DNA of 27,758 nucleotides from RGIG5579 sp045544655 (lineage in GTDB: Bacteria > Bacillota > Clostridia > Oscillospirales > SIG627), in NCBI GenBank assembly GCA_045544655.1, contig JAZPZL010000045.1:1-27758 (forward strand), given 5' to 3'. The position numbers and the translations under genes are program-made. Positions 15,454 to 23,552 of this stretch are shown one piece after another; the stretch's first letter is position 1; the number at the start of each line of letters is the position of its first letter. Below the pieces are notes generated by a model that worked only from the letters and a program-made list of their open reading frames with translations, was not told the DNA's origin and did no database searches.

Positions 15454-16188
15454 TCAGGATTCTTTTTGAAAAAGTGCCAGATATTCCAGATTGCCGTCCC
15501 CGCCCGCAATGGGAGAGGGGATGACGTTTTTCATCGCAAGACCGTGCTTTTTCGCTTCTTCCCGAAGCTTTTCGATGCACTCTGCCCGTTTCTTATCGTT
15601 TTTGACGATGCCGCGATCCAGATTCTCTCTGCCCACCTCAAACTGAGGCTTAATGAGAGAAATGAATACGCCGTCCTCCGCCAGCACCTTGGAGACCGCA
15701 GGGTACAAAAGACTCTGGGAAATGAAGGATACGTCCATGGTGACAACATTTGAGACGGGAACCATACTCTCGTCCAGAAAGCGGGCGTTGGTATTTTCCA
15801 TCGAAACTACGCTACCGTTTTCACGGAGAGAGGGATGGAGCTGATCCGTACCCGAGTCTATGGCGTAGACTCTTCTGGCACCGTGCTGCAAAAGGCAATC
15901 GGTAAAGCCGCCGGTGGAGGCGCCGATGTCGATACAAAGCTTTCCCCGAAGCTCCACGCCGAATTCCGCCAGCGCCTTTTCCAGCTTCAGTCCTCCGCGG
16001 GATACGTAGCGATCCAAGGGATTCTCGTGGATCTCCACCTGACTGTCGGTGAAGATCTTTTCCGCAGGCTTTCTGCATTCCTTGCCGTCTACGGATACGT
16101 ACCCCTCCCGAACCAGCTTCGCCGCCAGGGTGCGGCTGTTGCAAAGTCCGTTATGATAAAGATATTGATCCAGTCTGTTCCAGCTCAT
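15454..16188 (-). CDS. tlyA: TlyA family rRNA 2'-O-methyltransferase / hemolysin A homologue
   Basis: TlyA proteins methylate the 2'-O of cytidines in 16S and/or 23S rRNA; the old name hemolysin is historical. The 244 residues begin with an S4 RNA-binding domain (1-60). The SRGGLKL segment (63-69) follows, then a Rossmann methyltransferase domain with the SAM motif DIGASTGGFTD (87-97) and DVSFIS further on. I prefer the ATG at 16188 over the upstream in-frame ATG at 16203. AAAGGA sits 5 nt before the downstream start, and the upstream codons themselves make up that site. The start lies 38 nt inside the end of dxs, so translation is coupled. The order dxs-tlyA-nadK is typical. Confidence 0.92.
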   Translation of the reverse strand: MSWNRLDQYLYHNGLCNSRTLAAKLVREGYVSVDGKECRKPAEKIFTDSQVEIHENPLDRYVSRGGLKLEKALAEFGVELRGKLCIDIGASTGGFTDCLLQHGARRVYAIDSGTDQLHPSLRENGSVVSMENTNARFLDESMVPVSNVVTMDVSFISQSLLYPAVSKVLAEDGVFISLIKPQFEVGRENLDRGIVKNDKKRAECIEKLREEAKKHGLAMKNVIPSPIAGGDGNLEYLALFQKES

Positions 16189-18019
16189 ACAGTTCCTTTT
16201 CAATTCCTCGGGCTGTCAGGCGGTGATCGGAAAGCAATTCCCGTGCCTTGCCGTGGGGAATAAACGTTTCATTCAATGCCAGGGTGCGATGGCGCACGCC
16301 TTCCAGAAGCCCCTGCTTTTCCAGCAGGGAGATGAGATAGTGGGAAAAACCGCCGATTTCCATTCCTTCCTCTACGAAGAGGATCTTCTTGGCGTGGCGG
16401 AAAAATTGAGGGAGCTTTTCTTCGTCAAAGCCCTTCAGAACGGAAAAGCGAATGACGGAAACGCTTTTTCCCTGCTCCGCGTAGCGCCTTGCTCCTTCCA
16501 GACAGGCGGAGGTCATACGACCGAAGCACACCACTATCATACCATCTTTTTCGCCGTTTTCATAGTCTTTTTGCTCAATTTCCTCGGTGAGAGGGAAATT
16601 TTCGGCGATCAAGGGGTCGGGAGTGCCTTTGGGATAGCGGATCACCGAGGGGGTACATTCCTCGGCAAAGCTCTTTTCCAGGGCGCGCCTCAGCTCGGAT
16701 TCCGAAGCGGGGGCGTAGATCCTGATCCCCGGAACGGGAAGGAGAAAGGGCAGGTCGTAAAGCCCGTGATGGGTGGCGCCGTCCTCTCCCGTGATCCCCG
16801 CCCGATCCAGACAGACCGTAACGGGAAGCTTCTGCAAAGCCGCGTCGTGGAGAAATTGATCCACCGACCGCTGGAAAAAGGTGGAGTAGACCGCAAAGCA
16901 GGGGCGCATCCCTGCCGCCGCAAGTCCTGCGGCAAAGGTCATGGCGTGTTCCTCGGCAATGCCCGTATCAAAGAGCCGCTGAGGGAATTTTTCACCGAAG
17001 GTCTCCAGTCCGACGCCGCTTTCCATGGCGCTGGTGATGCAGACGATGCGCTCGTCCTTTTCCCCAAGGTCTGCCACGGTATCGCCGAAGATGCGGGAAA
17101 AGCTTTTTCCTGCGCTTTTTTCTTCGTTTTTGGGACTGAGTCCGTGGAAGCGGGAGGGATCCTCCTCGGCAGGGGCGTAGCCCTTGCCCTTTTTGGTGAC
17201 CAGATGAATGATGGAGGGGCCGCTTCGCTTCTTTGCTTCCCGCAGAAGGGCCTCTACCTGCTGCAGGTCGTTGCCGTTGGCGGGGCCGAAGTAGTGCAGA
17301 CCCATTTCCTCAAAAAGGTTTCCCATAGGAAGGGTCTGGCGCTTGACCACCCGCTTGACCCGCTTGGCAAGCTCCTCCAGAGAATCGCCCACCAGGGGAA
17401 GGGAATCCAGAATTTCTCCCAATTCCTCCTTGAAGCGGTAATAGCGGGGGGTGCGGAGACGATTCAGGCTGGTGCGGAGCCGTCCCTTGCTTTTACCGAT
17501 GCTCATACCGTTGTCGTTGAGGATGATGATGATCCGATCACGGGGGGAGATGTTGTTCAGTGCTTCAAATACCATTCCGCCGGAAAAGGAGCCGTCTCCG
17601 ATGACGGCAACGGCAAAGCTGTCCTCTCCCCGCAGGCGCGCCGCTTTGGCAAAGCCCAGGGCGGCGGAAAGTCCCGTGCCGCTGTGTCCCGTTCCGAAGG
17701 CATCGTACTCCGATTCCTCTCTGCGGGGGAAGCCGGAAATGCCATCCTTTTGCCGCAGGGTGGAGAAGGCTTCTCCTCTGCCCGTAAGGATCTTGTGGAC
17801 GTAGCACTGGTGACCCGTATCGTAAATCACCTTGTCACGGGGGAGATCCATCACCCGCACCAGGGCGGTGGAAATTTCCACGATGCCCAGATTGGATGCC
17901 AGATGCCCGCCGTTTTCCGTCACGTATTTGACCAAAAACGAGCGAAGGAATTCGCAGTATTTTTGTGCGCCCGCCGTACTCAGGGCGCGTACTCCCTCGG
18001 GAGTATAGGGGGCTTTCAT
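16151..18019 (-). CDS. dxs: 1-deoxy-D-xylulose-5-phosphate synthase
   Basis: Dxs condenses pyruvate and glyceraldehyde 3-phosphate to DXP using thiamine diphosphate, the first step of the MEP isoprenoid pathway and also a source for thiamine and pyridoxal. The 622 residues show the TPP and magnesium motif beginning at GDGSFSGG (141-148). The GHSGTGLS segment (111-118), the central transketolase domain with DRAGITGEDG, and the C-terminal transketolase domain follow. The start overlaps the xseB stop as ATGA, giving tight coupling. The 3' end overlaps tlyA by 38 nt. ispA, often found between xseB and dxs, is not here. Confidence 0.96.
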   Translation of the reverse strand: MKAPYTPEGVRALSTAGAQKYCEFLRSFLVKYVTENGGHLASNLGIVEISTALVRVMDLPRDKVIYDTGHQCYVHKILTGRGEAFSTLRQKDGISGFPRREESEYDAFGTGHSGTGLSAALGFAKAARLRGEDSFAVAVIGDGSFSGGMVFEALNNISPRDRIIIILNDNGMSIGKSKGRLRTSLNRLRTPRYYRFKEELGEILDSLPLVGDSLEELAKRVKRVVKRQTLPMGNLFEEMGLHYFGPANGNDLQQVEALLREAKKRSGPSIIHLVTKKGKGYAPAEEDPSRFHGLSPKNEEKSAGKSFSRIFGDTVADLGEKDERIVCITSAMESGVGLETFGEKFPQRLFDTGIAEEHAMTFAAGLAAAGMRPCFAVYSTFFQRSVDQFLHDAALQKLPVTVCLDRAGITGEDGATHHGLYDLPFLLPVPGIRIYAPASESELRRALEKSFAEECTPSVIRYPKGTPDPLIAENFPLTEEIEQKDYENGEKDGMIVVCFGRMTSACLEGARRYAEQGKSVSVIRFSVLKGFDEEKLPQFFRHAKKILFVEEGMEIGGFSHYLISLLEKQGLLEGVRHRTLALNETFIPHGKARELLSDHRLTARGIEKELYELEQTGSISLS

Positions 18020-18255
18020 CTGGTGCCGCCCTGGAAGGGGCCCTCGGTGGGAGTGCCGTCACTTCCGGTGGTGAGCTGGGTCACCTTCTGCTGTGCCGCA
18101 TCCAGCTTATCGGTGCAAAGGCGCACCAGCTTTGCCCCTTCCTCAAAGAGGGCGAGAGAGGTATCCAGGGGAGTTTCCACGTTGTCCAGAGCGCGGACGA
18201 TCTCCTCCAGTCGCTTCAGCATTTCTTCAAAGCTCTGATTTTTCATTTCTTCCAT
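18016..18255 (-). CDS. xseB: Exodeoxyribonuclease VII small subunit
   Basis: XseB is the small subunit of ExoVII, which degrades single-stranded DNA from both ends and works in repair. The 79-residue protein is mostly helical with the family pattern NQSFEEMLKRLEEIV and LALFEEGAKLVRLC, and ends in a poorly conserved tail. GGAGG sits 7 nt before the ATG at 18255, supporting this start over the Met codon three residues later. It overlaps the end of xseA by 13 nt and the start of dxs by 4 nt. Confidence 0.93.
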   Translation of the reverse strand: MEEMKNQSFEEMLKRLEEIVRALDNVETPLDTSLALFEEGAKLVRLCTDKLDAAQQKVTQLTTGSDGTPTEGPFQGGTR

Positions 18256-19460
18256 GATTCTACCTCCAGAATTTCGGCTTTTGCCGTACCGTCGGACAGG
18301 CGAACGCGAACGCGGTCTCCTGCCTTGATCTGCTCGTTTTTATAAATACTTCCGCCCTTTTCGTCGAACAGGGCGCTGTAGCCGCGGCTCATGACTGCCA
18401 GGGGACTCAGGGCGTCCAGACTTGCCGCGTCCTGAAGCAGTCTGCTCTTTTTTCGCTCCATCAGGCTCTTCATCAGATTTTCCATTTCCCTATCCAGATT
18501 CAGCACCGCCATACGCCGATCGTCGATGAGGCGCATCTGGCTTTGCATCTGGGGGCAGGATGCCAGGGCATCCAGGCTTCTGCGGAGATTTTTAATGCGG
18601 TTTTCCGTCACCAGACTCATTCGGTCGATGACGTTGTGTAATTTCCGCTTCACCTCTCCCGCCTCGGGCATTGCCAATTCCGCCGCCGCGGAGGGAGTGG
18701 GGGCGCGCAGGTCTGCCACGAAGTCGGAAATGGAAAAGTCCGTTTCGTGACCGACTGCGGAAATCACGGGAACGCGGGAGGCGAAAATGGCGCGGGCAAG
18801 AGCCTCGTCGTTAAACGCCCAAAGGTCCTCCAGACTGCCGCCGCCCCGACCGAGGATGATCACGTCCACGGGGCAGGTGCTGTTGAATACCTCCAGTCCG
18901 CGGATCAGCTGGGCAGGCGCGCCGTCTCCCTGCACCAGGGAGGGGTACAGCACCAGCTCCGCCAGGGGGAAGCGTCTTCCTGATACGTTGATCATATCCC
19001 GGATGGCGGCACCCGTTGCGGCGGTAATGATACCGATGCGGCGGGGATATTTGGGAAGAGGCTTTTTGTATCGGGGGTCGAAAAGACCCTCCGCCTCCAG
19101 CTTTTTCTTCAATTGCTCAAAGGCGATGTAGAGCGCGCCAACCCCGTCCGGCTCCATATCGGAAATATAAAGCTGAACCGAGCCGTCCTTGACGTAAGAG
19201 GAAACTCTGCCCTCGCAGATCACCTTCATTCCGTTTTCGGGAACGAAGCGGAGCTTTGAGGCGTTCATACGGAACATCACTGCGCGGATCACCCCGCCCT
19301 CGTCCTTCAGGGACAGGTAAAAGTGACCGGTCTTGTAGTGGTTGATAAAGTTGGAGATCTCACCCTTGACCAGAATGCGGCTCAGCTGCGGGTCGCCCTC
19401 CAGCTTGGATTTGATATATTCGTTTAATTGGGTGACGGTAATGGCTTGTCGGTTATCCAC
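18243..19460 (-). CDS. xseA: Exodeoxyribonuclease VII large subunit
   Basis: XseA is the catalytic subunit of ExoVII. An N-terminal OB-fold (ITVTQLNEYIKSKLE, then LVKGEISNF) binds single-stranded DNA. The central nuclease domain carries IGIITAATGAAIRD, ILGRGGGSLEDLWAFND and AVGHETDFSISDFVAD. A long helical C-terminal part follows. I choose the GTG at 19460, giving 405 residues, because AAAGGAG lies 6 nt before it and the conserved N-terminus begins right after it. An upstream in-frame extension to 19550 would code an unconserved proline-rich leader inside the preceding gene. The GTG overlaps the stop of the TsaD-like gene. Confidence 0.93.
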   Translation of the reverse strand: MDNRQAITVTQLNEYIKSKLEGDPQLSRILVKGEISNFINHYKTGHFYLSLKDEGGVIRAVMFRMNASKLRFVPENGMKVICEGRVSSYVKDGSVQLYISDMEPDGVGALYIAFEQLKKKLEAEGLFDPRYKKPLPKYPRRIGIITAATGAAIRDMINVSGRRFPLAELVLYPSLVQGDGAPAQLIRGLEVFNSTCPVDVIILGRGGGSLEDLWAFNDEALARAIFASRVPVISAVGHETDFSISDFVADLRAPTPSAAAELAMPEAGEVKRKLHNVIDRMSLVTENRIKNLRRSLDALASCPQMQSQMRLIDDRRMAVLNLDREMENLMKSLMERKKSRLLQDAASLDALSPLAVMSRGYSALFDEKGGSIYKNEQIKAGDRVRVRLSDGTAKAEILEVESWKK

Positions 19461-20400
19461 GGTCGTCTCCTTTCCTGCAAAGCAGTGCTGTGCCGATGGC
19501 ATTATCGGCGGTATAGGCGGGGGGTGCAAAATAGTGATTTTCCCCGGCAAGTGCTTCCTTCAGCAGATGGGAGCTTGTAACGCCGCCCGAAAAAAGCACT
19601 GCGCCCTTCTCCGTGCCGAATTCCAGCAGGGCACGGATCGCCGCCTCCACCACGTCAAAGACGAAGCGGGCAAGGTCCTCGGGGGCTTCTCCCCGGGAGA
19701 GCATCCCGTCGAATTTGTTTTCAAAGCCGGAGAGGTTGATGCCTCCCTCTTTTTTGGGAATGGCGATCTTGTAGTGCTTGTCACTCTTCTCCGCCAGCTT
19801 TTCCAGCTCCCTTCCCGCAGGGAAGCCAAGCCCCAATTTCACCCCGCAACGGTCGATGAGCTGACCGCAGGTCAGATCCAGGGCTTCCGCCAGGATCTGG
19901 GCGGAGTAGCCGTCTCCTTGCCGGCGGATTCTGAGAAATTCCGTGGTGCCGCCGGAAAGGTGAAAGGCGTAAAACTCCTTGTCTTCAAAGCTTTTACCGT
20001 TTTCCGCCGCACCGAAGCGCGCCGCCTCGATATGACCCTCCTGATGGGAAAACAGCCGCAGGGGTACCCCTGCCAGGGCGGCGGCGGTCTTTGCCGCGTT
20101 CACGCCCGCCAGAAAGCAGGGCATATAGGAGCCCTCCACGGGACGGGGCTGATCGCTGACTCCTACCCCCAAAAGGGTGAAGGAGCCGTATTTTTCCCGC
20201 ACCTGACCCAGGACCTCCTCCACGATCTCCGAAAGATCCCGGGTATGACAAAACAAAGCGTCACTCTGCCGCATCCCCCTGGAGCCCCGGGGAACGGACA
20301 GAAGCCGCTTTGCGCAAAAAACTTCGCCGGCAACTGTTACCGCTGCCGCCGAAGTCGTATAATTGCTGGTATCGATTCCGAAATAAATACCGATACTCAT
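19453..20400 (-). CDS. TsaD/Kae1-like (peptidase M22, glycoprotease family) paralogue
   Basis: The 315-residue protein has the ASKHA fold of the TsaD/Kae1 family. It shows FGIDTSNYTTS (7-17), the metal-binding pair H119 and H123 in SHQEGH, SGGTTE (149-154), FSGGVTSS (270-277) and TADNAIG (298-304). True TsaD makes the t6A modification of tRNA with TsaB/C/E. This sequence is a divergent form often annotated as O-sialoglycoprotein endopeptidase next to nusB in clostridia, and none of the other tsa genes is nearby. The genuine tsaD may therefore be elsewhere in the genome. The ATG at 20400 follows the nusB stop by one base, which implies coupling. Family certain; function uncertain. Confidence 0.85.
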   Translation of the reverse strand: MSIGIYFGIDTSNYTTSAAAVTVAGEVFCAKRLLSVPRGSRGMRQSDALFCHTRDLSEIVEEVLGQVREKYGSFTLLGVGVSDQPRPVEGSYMPCFLAGVNAAKTAAALAGVPLRLFSHQEGHIEAARFGAAENGKSFEDKEFYAFHLSGGTTEFLRIRRQGDGYSAQILAEALDLTCGQLIDRCGVKLGLGFPAGRELEKLAEKSDKHYKIAIPKKEGGINLSGFENKFDGMLSRGEAPEDLARFVFDVVEAAIRALLEFGTEKGAVLFSGGVTSSHLLKEALAGENHYFAPPAYTADNAIGTALLCRKGDDRG

Positions 20401-20401
20401 A

Positions 20402-20803
20402 TCAGTCTGCCAAAGAGCCGAGGATTCCGTTGACAAATTTCTTTGCCCCGTCTTCACAAAAACGCTTGGTCAGCTCTACCGCTTCATTGATGGCGATCTT
20501 TACCGGTACGTCTTCGGCACATTCCATTTCGTACAGAGCAAGCTGAAGCACGGAAAGGGTTCCCTTGGAAAGGCGGTCAACCTTCCAGTTACGGGCGGCA
20601 CCCTCGATCTTCTCCATTGCTTTGTCAGCATAGGCTCTCGCGCCGAAGAAGGTTCTCTTGATGTACTCGCTTTCCCCGGCTTCCTCCTCCATTTGCCCGA
20701 TCATGATCTCGAACACGGAGGAAGTCTCCTCCTCGGGATAAAACTGGGATGCGAAGAGCATCTGGTAAACGATCTCTCTTTCTTTTCTGCGGTTCAATGC
20801 CAT
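20402..20803 (-). CDS. nusB: Transcription antitermination protein NusB
   Basis: NusB with NusE (S10) binds boxA RNA and supports antitermination of rRNA operons. The 133-residue helical protein shows the family pattern REIVYQMLFA near the start. Later it has a WKVDRLSKGTLSVLQLALYEM segment (split here as WKVDRLSKG and LQLALYEM) and a VPVKIAINEAVELTKRF motif near the end. A strong AAGGAGG site precedes the ATG at 20803. It sits between serA (14-nt gap) and the TsaD-like gene. Confidence 0.95.
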   Translation of the reverse strand: MALNRRKEREIVYQMLFASQFYPEEETSSVFEIMIGQMEEEAGESEYIKRTFFGARAYADKAMEKIEGAARNWKVDRLSKGTLSVLQLALYEMECAEDVPVKIAINEAVELTKRFCEDGAKKFVNGILGSLAD

Positions 20804-20817
20804 AGGGCCTCCTTATT

Positions 20818-21936
20818 TCAGTAGGAGGTAACGCGGATCACGCCTCCTACGGATTGGATCTTTTCGATCTCGAACGCCGCATCACGCTCAGCAAGGAGGT
20901 AGGTGTAGCCGCCACGGGTGCCGCGGGCAATATTGCCCCCTGCAACCAGAGCTTCTACGTCGACCCCTTCCTTCATAATGATGCCGACACGGTTCTGCAT
21001 GGATCTGCCCAGTTTGACTGCGGGCATATTCACGCTGTTTTTGATGTTGCCGTTTACCAGGTAATCGGCAAGCTGGTCACACGCCATTACGGCGCAATTG
21101 TCCTCCGCCTCGGGAGTGGATGCACCCAGGTGGGGAGTAGCCACCACGCCCTTTTGACCTGCCAGAGCGCCGGTGGGGAAATCGGTATAATAAGCGGCGA
21201 TCTTTCCGCTTTCAATGCCTGCCAGAATGTCTGCGTCTACGCCCAGATCTGCGCGGGCAAGGTTCAGAAGGCGAACGCCGTCACGCATTTTTGCAATGTT
21301 CGCACCGCCCAGAATTCCCTTGGTAGAGGGCAGGGAGGGTACGTGTACGGTAATATAGTCGGACTCCTTGAAGATGCGGTCCAGATCGTCAACCTTTTCA
21401 ACGGCGGGATCCAGCACCCAAGCGGCGTCAACGGAAGCGTAAGGGTCGTAGCCCAATACGCGCATGCCCAGAGCCAAAGCCGCGTTGGCAACGCCGCCGC
21501 CGATGGCGCCCAGACCGATGACACCCAGAGTCTTTCCCATAATTTCAGGACCTACGAAGCGGCTCTTTTCCTTTTCCACCAGCTTCAGAGCGTCGGGATT
21601 GCCGGAAAGAGTCTTTGCCCATTCCATGGCGTCGGGAACCAGACGGGAGGTGAGAAGAAGGGCGGCAACTGCCAGCTCCTTTACCGCGTTGGCGTTGGCA
21701 CCGGGGGTATTGAATACCACGATGCCCTCCTCGGCGCATTTTTCGGTGGGAATGTTGTTCACGCCTGCGCCTGCACGGGCAATGGCGCGCAGAGATGGGG
21801 GGAAGGAAGCCTCGTGAAGATCCGCAGAGCGGACCAGAATGCCGTTTTCCTCGGTGATCTCTTCTCCCACCGTAAAGGTATCGGGAAGTCTTTTCAAACC
21901 GCAATTCGCGATTTTATTATACAACTTAATTTTCAT
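20818..21936 (-). CDS. serA: D-3-phosphoglycerate dehydrogenase (short form)
   Basis: SerA oxidises 3-phosphoglycerate to phosphohydroxypyruvate with NAD, the first step of serine synthesis; SerC next door performs the second. The 372-residue protein has the NAD-binding glycine motif GLGAIG (141-146), the catalytic Arg (R228 in LNLARAD) and the catalytic His (H269 in TPHLGAST). The usual DVFExEP segment with the third catalytic residue is replaced by YTDFPTG (250-256), so the canonical glutamate is not obvious. The C-terminus holds a shortened ACT-like region (about 314-372, ending GGVIRVTSY), possibly for serine feedback. AAAGGGG precedes the ATG. An 18-nt gap separates it from serC. Confidence 0.92.
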   Translation of the reverse strand: MKIKLYNKIANCGLKRLPDTFTVGEEITEENGILVRSADLHEASFPPSLRAIARAGAGVNNIPTEKCAEEGIVVFNTPGANANAVKELAVAALLLTSRLVPDAMEWAKTLSGNPDALKLVEKEKSRFVGPEIMGKTLGVIGLGAIGGGVANAALALGMRVLGYDPYASVDAAWVLDPAVEKVDDLDRIFKESDYITVHVPSLPSTKGILGGANIAKMRDGVRLLNLARADLGVDADILAGIESGKIAAYYTDFPTGALAGQKGVVATPHLGASTPEAEDNCAVMACDQLADYLVNGNIKNSVNMPAVKLGRSMQNRVGIIMKEGVDVEALVAGGNIARGTRGGYTYLLAERDAAFEIEKIQSVGGVIRVTSY

Positions 21937-21954
21937 TTTGTATACCCCTTTTTC

Positions 21955-23040
21955 TTAAATTTCTCCGCCTTTTTCGTCAAATTCCTTGATGAAAGCGGCC
22001 AGCTTCTCCACACCCTCTACGGGCATGGCGTTGTAGATGGATGCGCGCATACCGCCAACCTTGCGGTGGCCTGCCAGAGAAACCATTCCCCGCTCTGCGG
22101 CTGCGGCAACGAATTTCTTGTCCATTTCGGGATCGTCGGTACGGAAGGTGACGTTCATCAGAGAACGGGAATCCTTTTGTGCGTGGAGGTGGAACATTTT
22201 GGTCTCCTCGATTGCCTTGTAAAGGATCTCCGCCTTTTTCTGATTGATCTCGTGCATCGCCTTCACACCGCCCAGAGACTCGACCCACTTGAATACCAGA
22301 CCTGCAATGTAGATGGCGTAGCAGGGAGGTGTATTGTACATGGAACCGGCGTCTGCCATTACCTTGTAATCCAGCATGGAGGGAGTTTCGGGACGGGCAT
22401 TTCCCAAAAGATCCTCGCGGATGATGACGATGGTGAGACCTGCGGGGCCTACGTTCTTCTGCGCGCCTGCGTAGATCATGGCGAAGTCGGAAACGTTGAT
22501 GGGCTCGGACATAATGCAGCTGGACATATCGCAGACCAGGGGCGTTTCACCGTTGTCGGGCAGGGTGTTGAAGTGGGTGCCGTAGATGGTATTGTTGTAG
22601 CAAACGTGGAGGTAGTCTGCATCGGGACGGATATCTGCCTCGTTGAAGGCGGGAATGCGGTCGAAATTGGTTGCCTCGGAGGTGGCGATCACCTTCACGT
22701 CACCGTATTTCTTGGCTTCCTTGAACGCCTTGCCGGAAAATTCACCGCTGACCACGTAGTCTGCCTTGCCGGTCTTCATCAGGTTCAGGGGAACTGCGGC
22801 AAACTGGGTGGAAGCACCGCCCTGCAAAAAAAGTACCTTATAGTTATCCGGTACGTTCATTACGCGGCGGAAGGTTGCCTCAGCCTCCTTGATAATGGCA
22901 TCGTACGCCTTGGAGCGGTGGCTCATTTCCATTACGCTCATACCGGTGCCTTGATAATCGGTCATCTCCTTTGCCGCCTGCTCCAGCACGGGCAGGGGAA
23001 GCATAGAAGGTCCTGCGGAATAGTTGTATACGCGACTCAT
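21955..23040 (-). CDS. serC: Phosphoserine aminotransferase
   Basis: SerC transfers the amino group of glutamate to 3-phosphohydroxypyruvate, giving O-phosphoserine. It can also act in vitamin B6 synthesis. The 361-residue protein begins YNYSAGPSMLP and has the phosphate-binding GGAST (74-78), D171 for the PLP ring and the PLP lysine K195 in AGAQKNVGPAG. Length matches the family. The ATG at 23040 follows AAAGGAG and a consensus promoter, making this the first gene of the long operon. A phosphoserine phosphatase gene is not in this window. Confidence 0.96.
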   Translation of the reverse strand: MSRVYNYSAGPSMLPLPVLEQAAKEMTDYQGTGMSVMEMSHRSKAYDAIIKEAEATFRRVMNVPDNYKVLFLQGGASTQFAAVPLNLMKTGKADYVVSGEFSGKAFKEAKKYGDVKVIATSEATNFDRIPAFNEADIRPDADYLHVCYNNTIYGTHFNTLPDNGETPLVCDMSSCIMSEPINVSDFAMIYAGAQKNVGPAGLTIVIIREDLLGNARPETPSMLDYKVMADAGSMYNTPPCYAIYIAGLVFKWVESLGGVKAMHEINQKKAEILYKAIEETKMFHLHAQKDSRSLMNVTFRTDDPEMDKKFVAAAAERGMVSLAGHRKVGGMRASIYNAMPVEGVEKLAAFIKEFDEKGGEI

Positions 23041-23080
23041 AACGTTTTCTCCTTTATTCTATAAAAAACAAATTTGTATT

Positions 23081-23110
23081 ATTATACGCCCCCTTGTCGG
23101 CTTCTGTCAA
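23081..23110 (-). promoter_or_regulatory. Promoter of the serC-to-tyrS operon
   Basis: On the minus strand TTGACA (23110-23105) and TATAAT (23086-23081) are separated by 18 bp, both perfect hexamers, about 40 bp before serC. It is the only obvious promoter for the twelve genes that follow. I see no T-box or riboswitch structure in the leader. Confidence 0.85.
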
Positions 23111-23133
23111 GGGCGAAAAACCTCTGTTTTTCC

Positions 23134-23181
23134 ACTATCGGTAGAATCTTATGAAAATAAATTGTGAACTCTACCGATAGT
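23134..23181. repeat. 12-bp inverted repeat upstream of the serC promoter
   Basis: ACTATCGGTAGA (23134-23145) and TCTACCGATAGT (23170-23181) are perfect reverse complements separated by 24 bp. The pair lies 24 bp upstream of the serC -35 box and at the edge of the repeat element at 23196-23400. It could be a pair of operator half-sites, a hairpin, or the end of a mobile element. Confidence 0.65.
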
Positions 23182-23195
23182 AGAATTTATAAAGA

Positions 23196-23400
23196 GGGAG
23201 AGGTGCGGGAGGCAGGTTGCCTCCCCTACGTCAAAACGGGACGTCGAAGGGGAGCGATGGGAGCGCCGCGGAGCGGGAGAAGCGACTTGAGCGAGTGGCA
23301 GCGGTCAGCAGATGCCGAGGAGCACAGTCGACGAAGGCAGATGGTGGGCACCGCAACAGGACTGCCGTCCCCTACGGTACACCCGTAATTTTGAGCGGAC
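23196..23400. repeat. Structured, GC-rich intergenic repeat element
   Basis: This non-coding stretch between serC and ddl begins with a GGGAGGC / GCCTCCC hairpin followed by CCCTACG. It ends with GCCGTCCCCTACGG. Its middle is full of GAGCG and AGCGA iterations. Composition differs from the flanking AT-rich promoter region. The CCCCTAC ends resemble small palindromic repeats common in gut clostridia (my recollection, not a search). A long open frame crossing it antisense to ddl is not credible. Confidence 0.45.
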
Positions 23401-23519
23401 AAAGCGGGGCTCAAAGAGAAAAAGCGTTCCCCTTTTTTTCTTTTTCCTTGATGGAAGTTTTTGCCAAGCTTTTTTCAAAAAGCGGCAAAAGTCCCCTGCA
23501 AAGAGTCCCTACAAAAGAA

Positions 23520-23546
23520 CAAACCGTCTGCGGTGCAGACGGTTTG
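23520..23546 (-). terminator. Intrinsic terminator of ddl
   Basis: CAAACCGTCTGC (23520-23531) and GCAGACGGTTTG (23535-23546) form a perfect 12-bp stem with a 3-nt loop. On the minus strand it is followed by TTCTTTTG. It sits 7 bp after the ddl stop codon. Confidence 0.8.
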
Positions 23547-23552
23547 GGCTTA

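Noticed and set aside
19461..19550. Upstream start for xseA
   Set aside because: The extra proline-rich residues lie inside the preceding gene. The GTG at 19460 has AAAGGAG at good distance and the conserved N-terminus.
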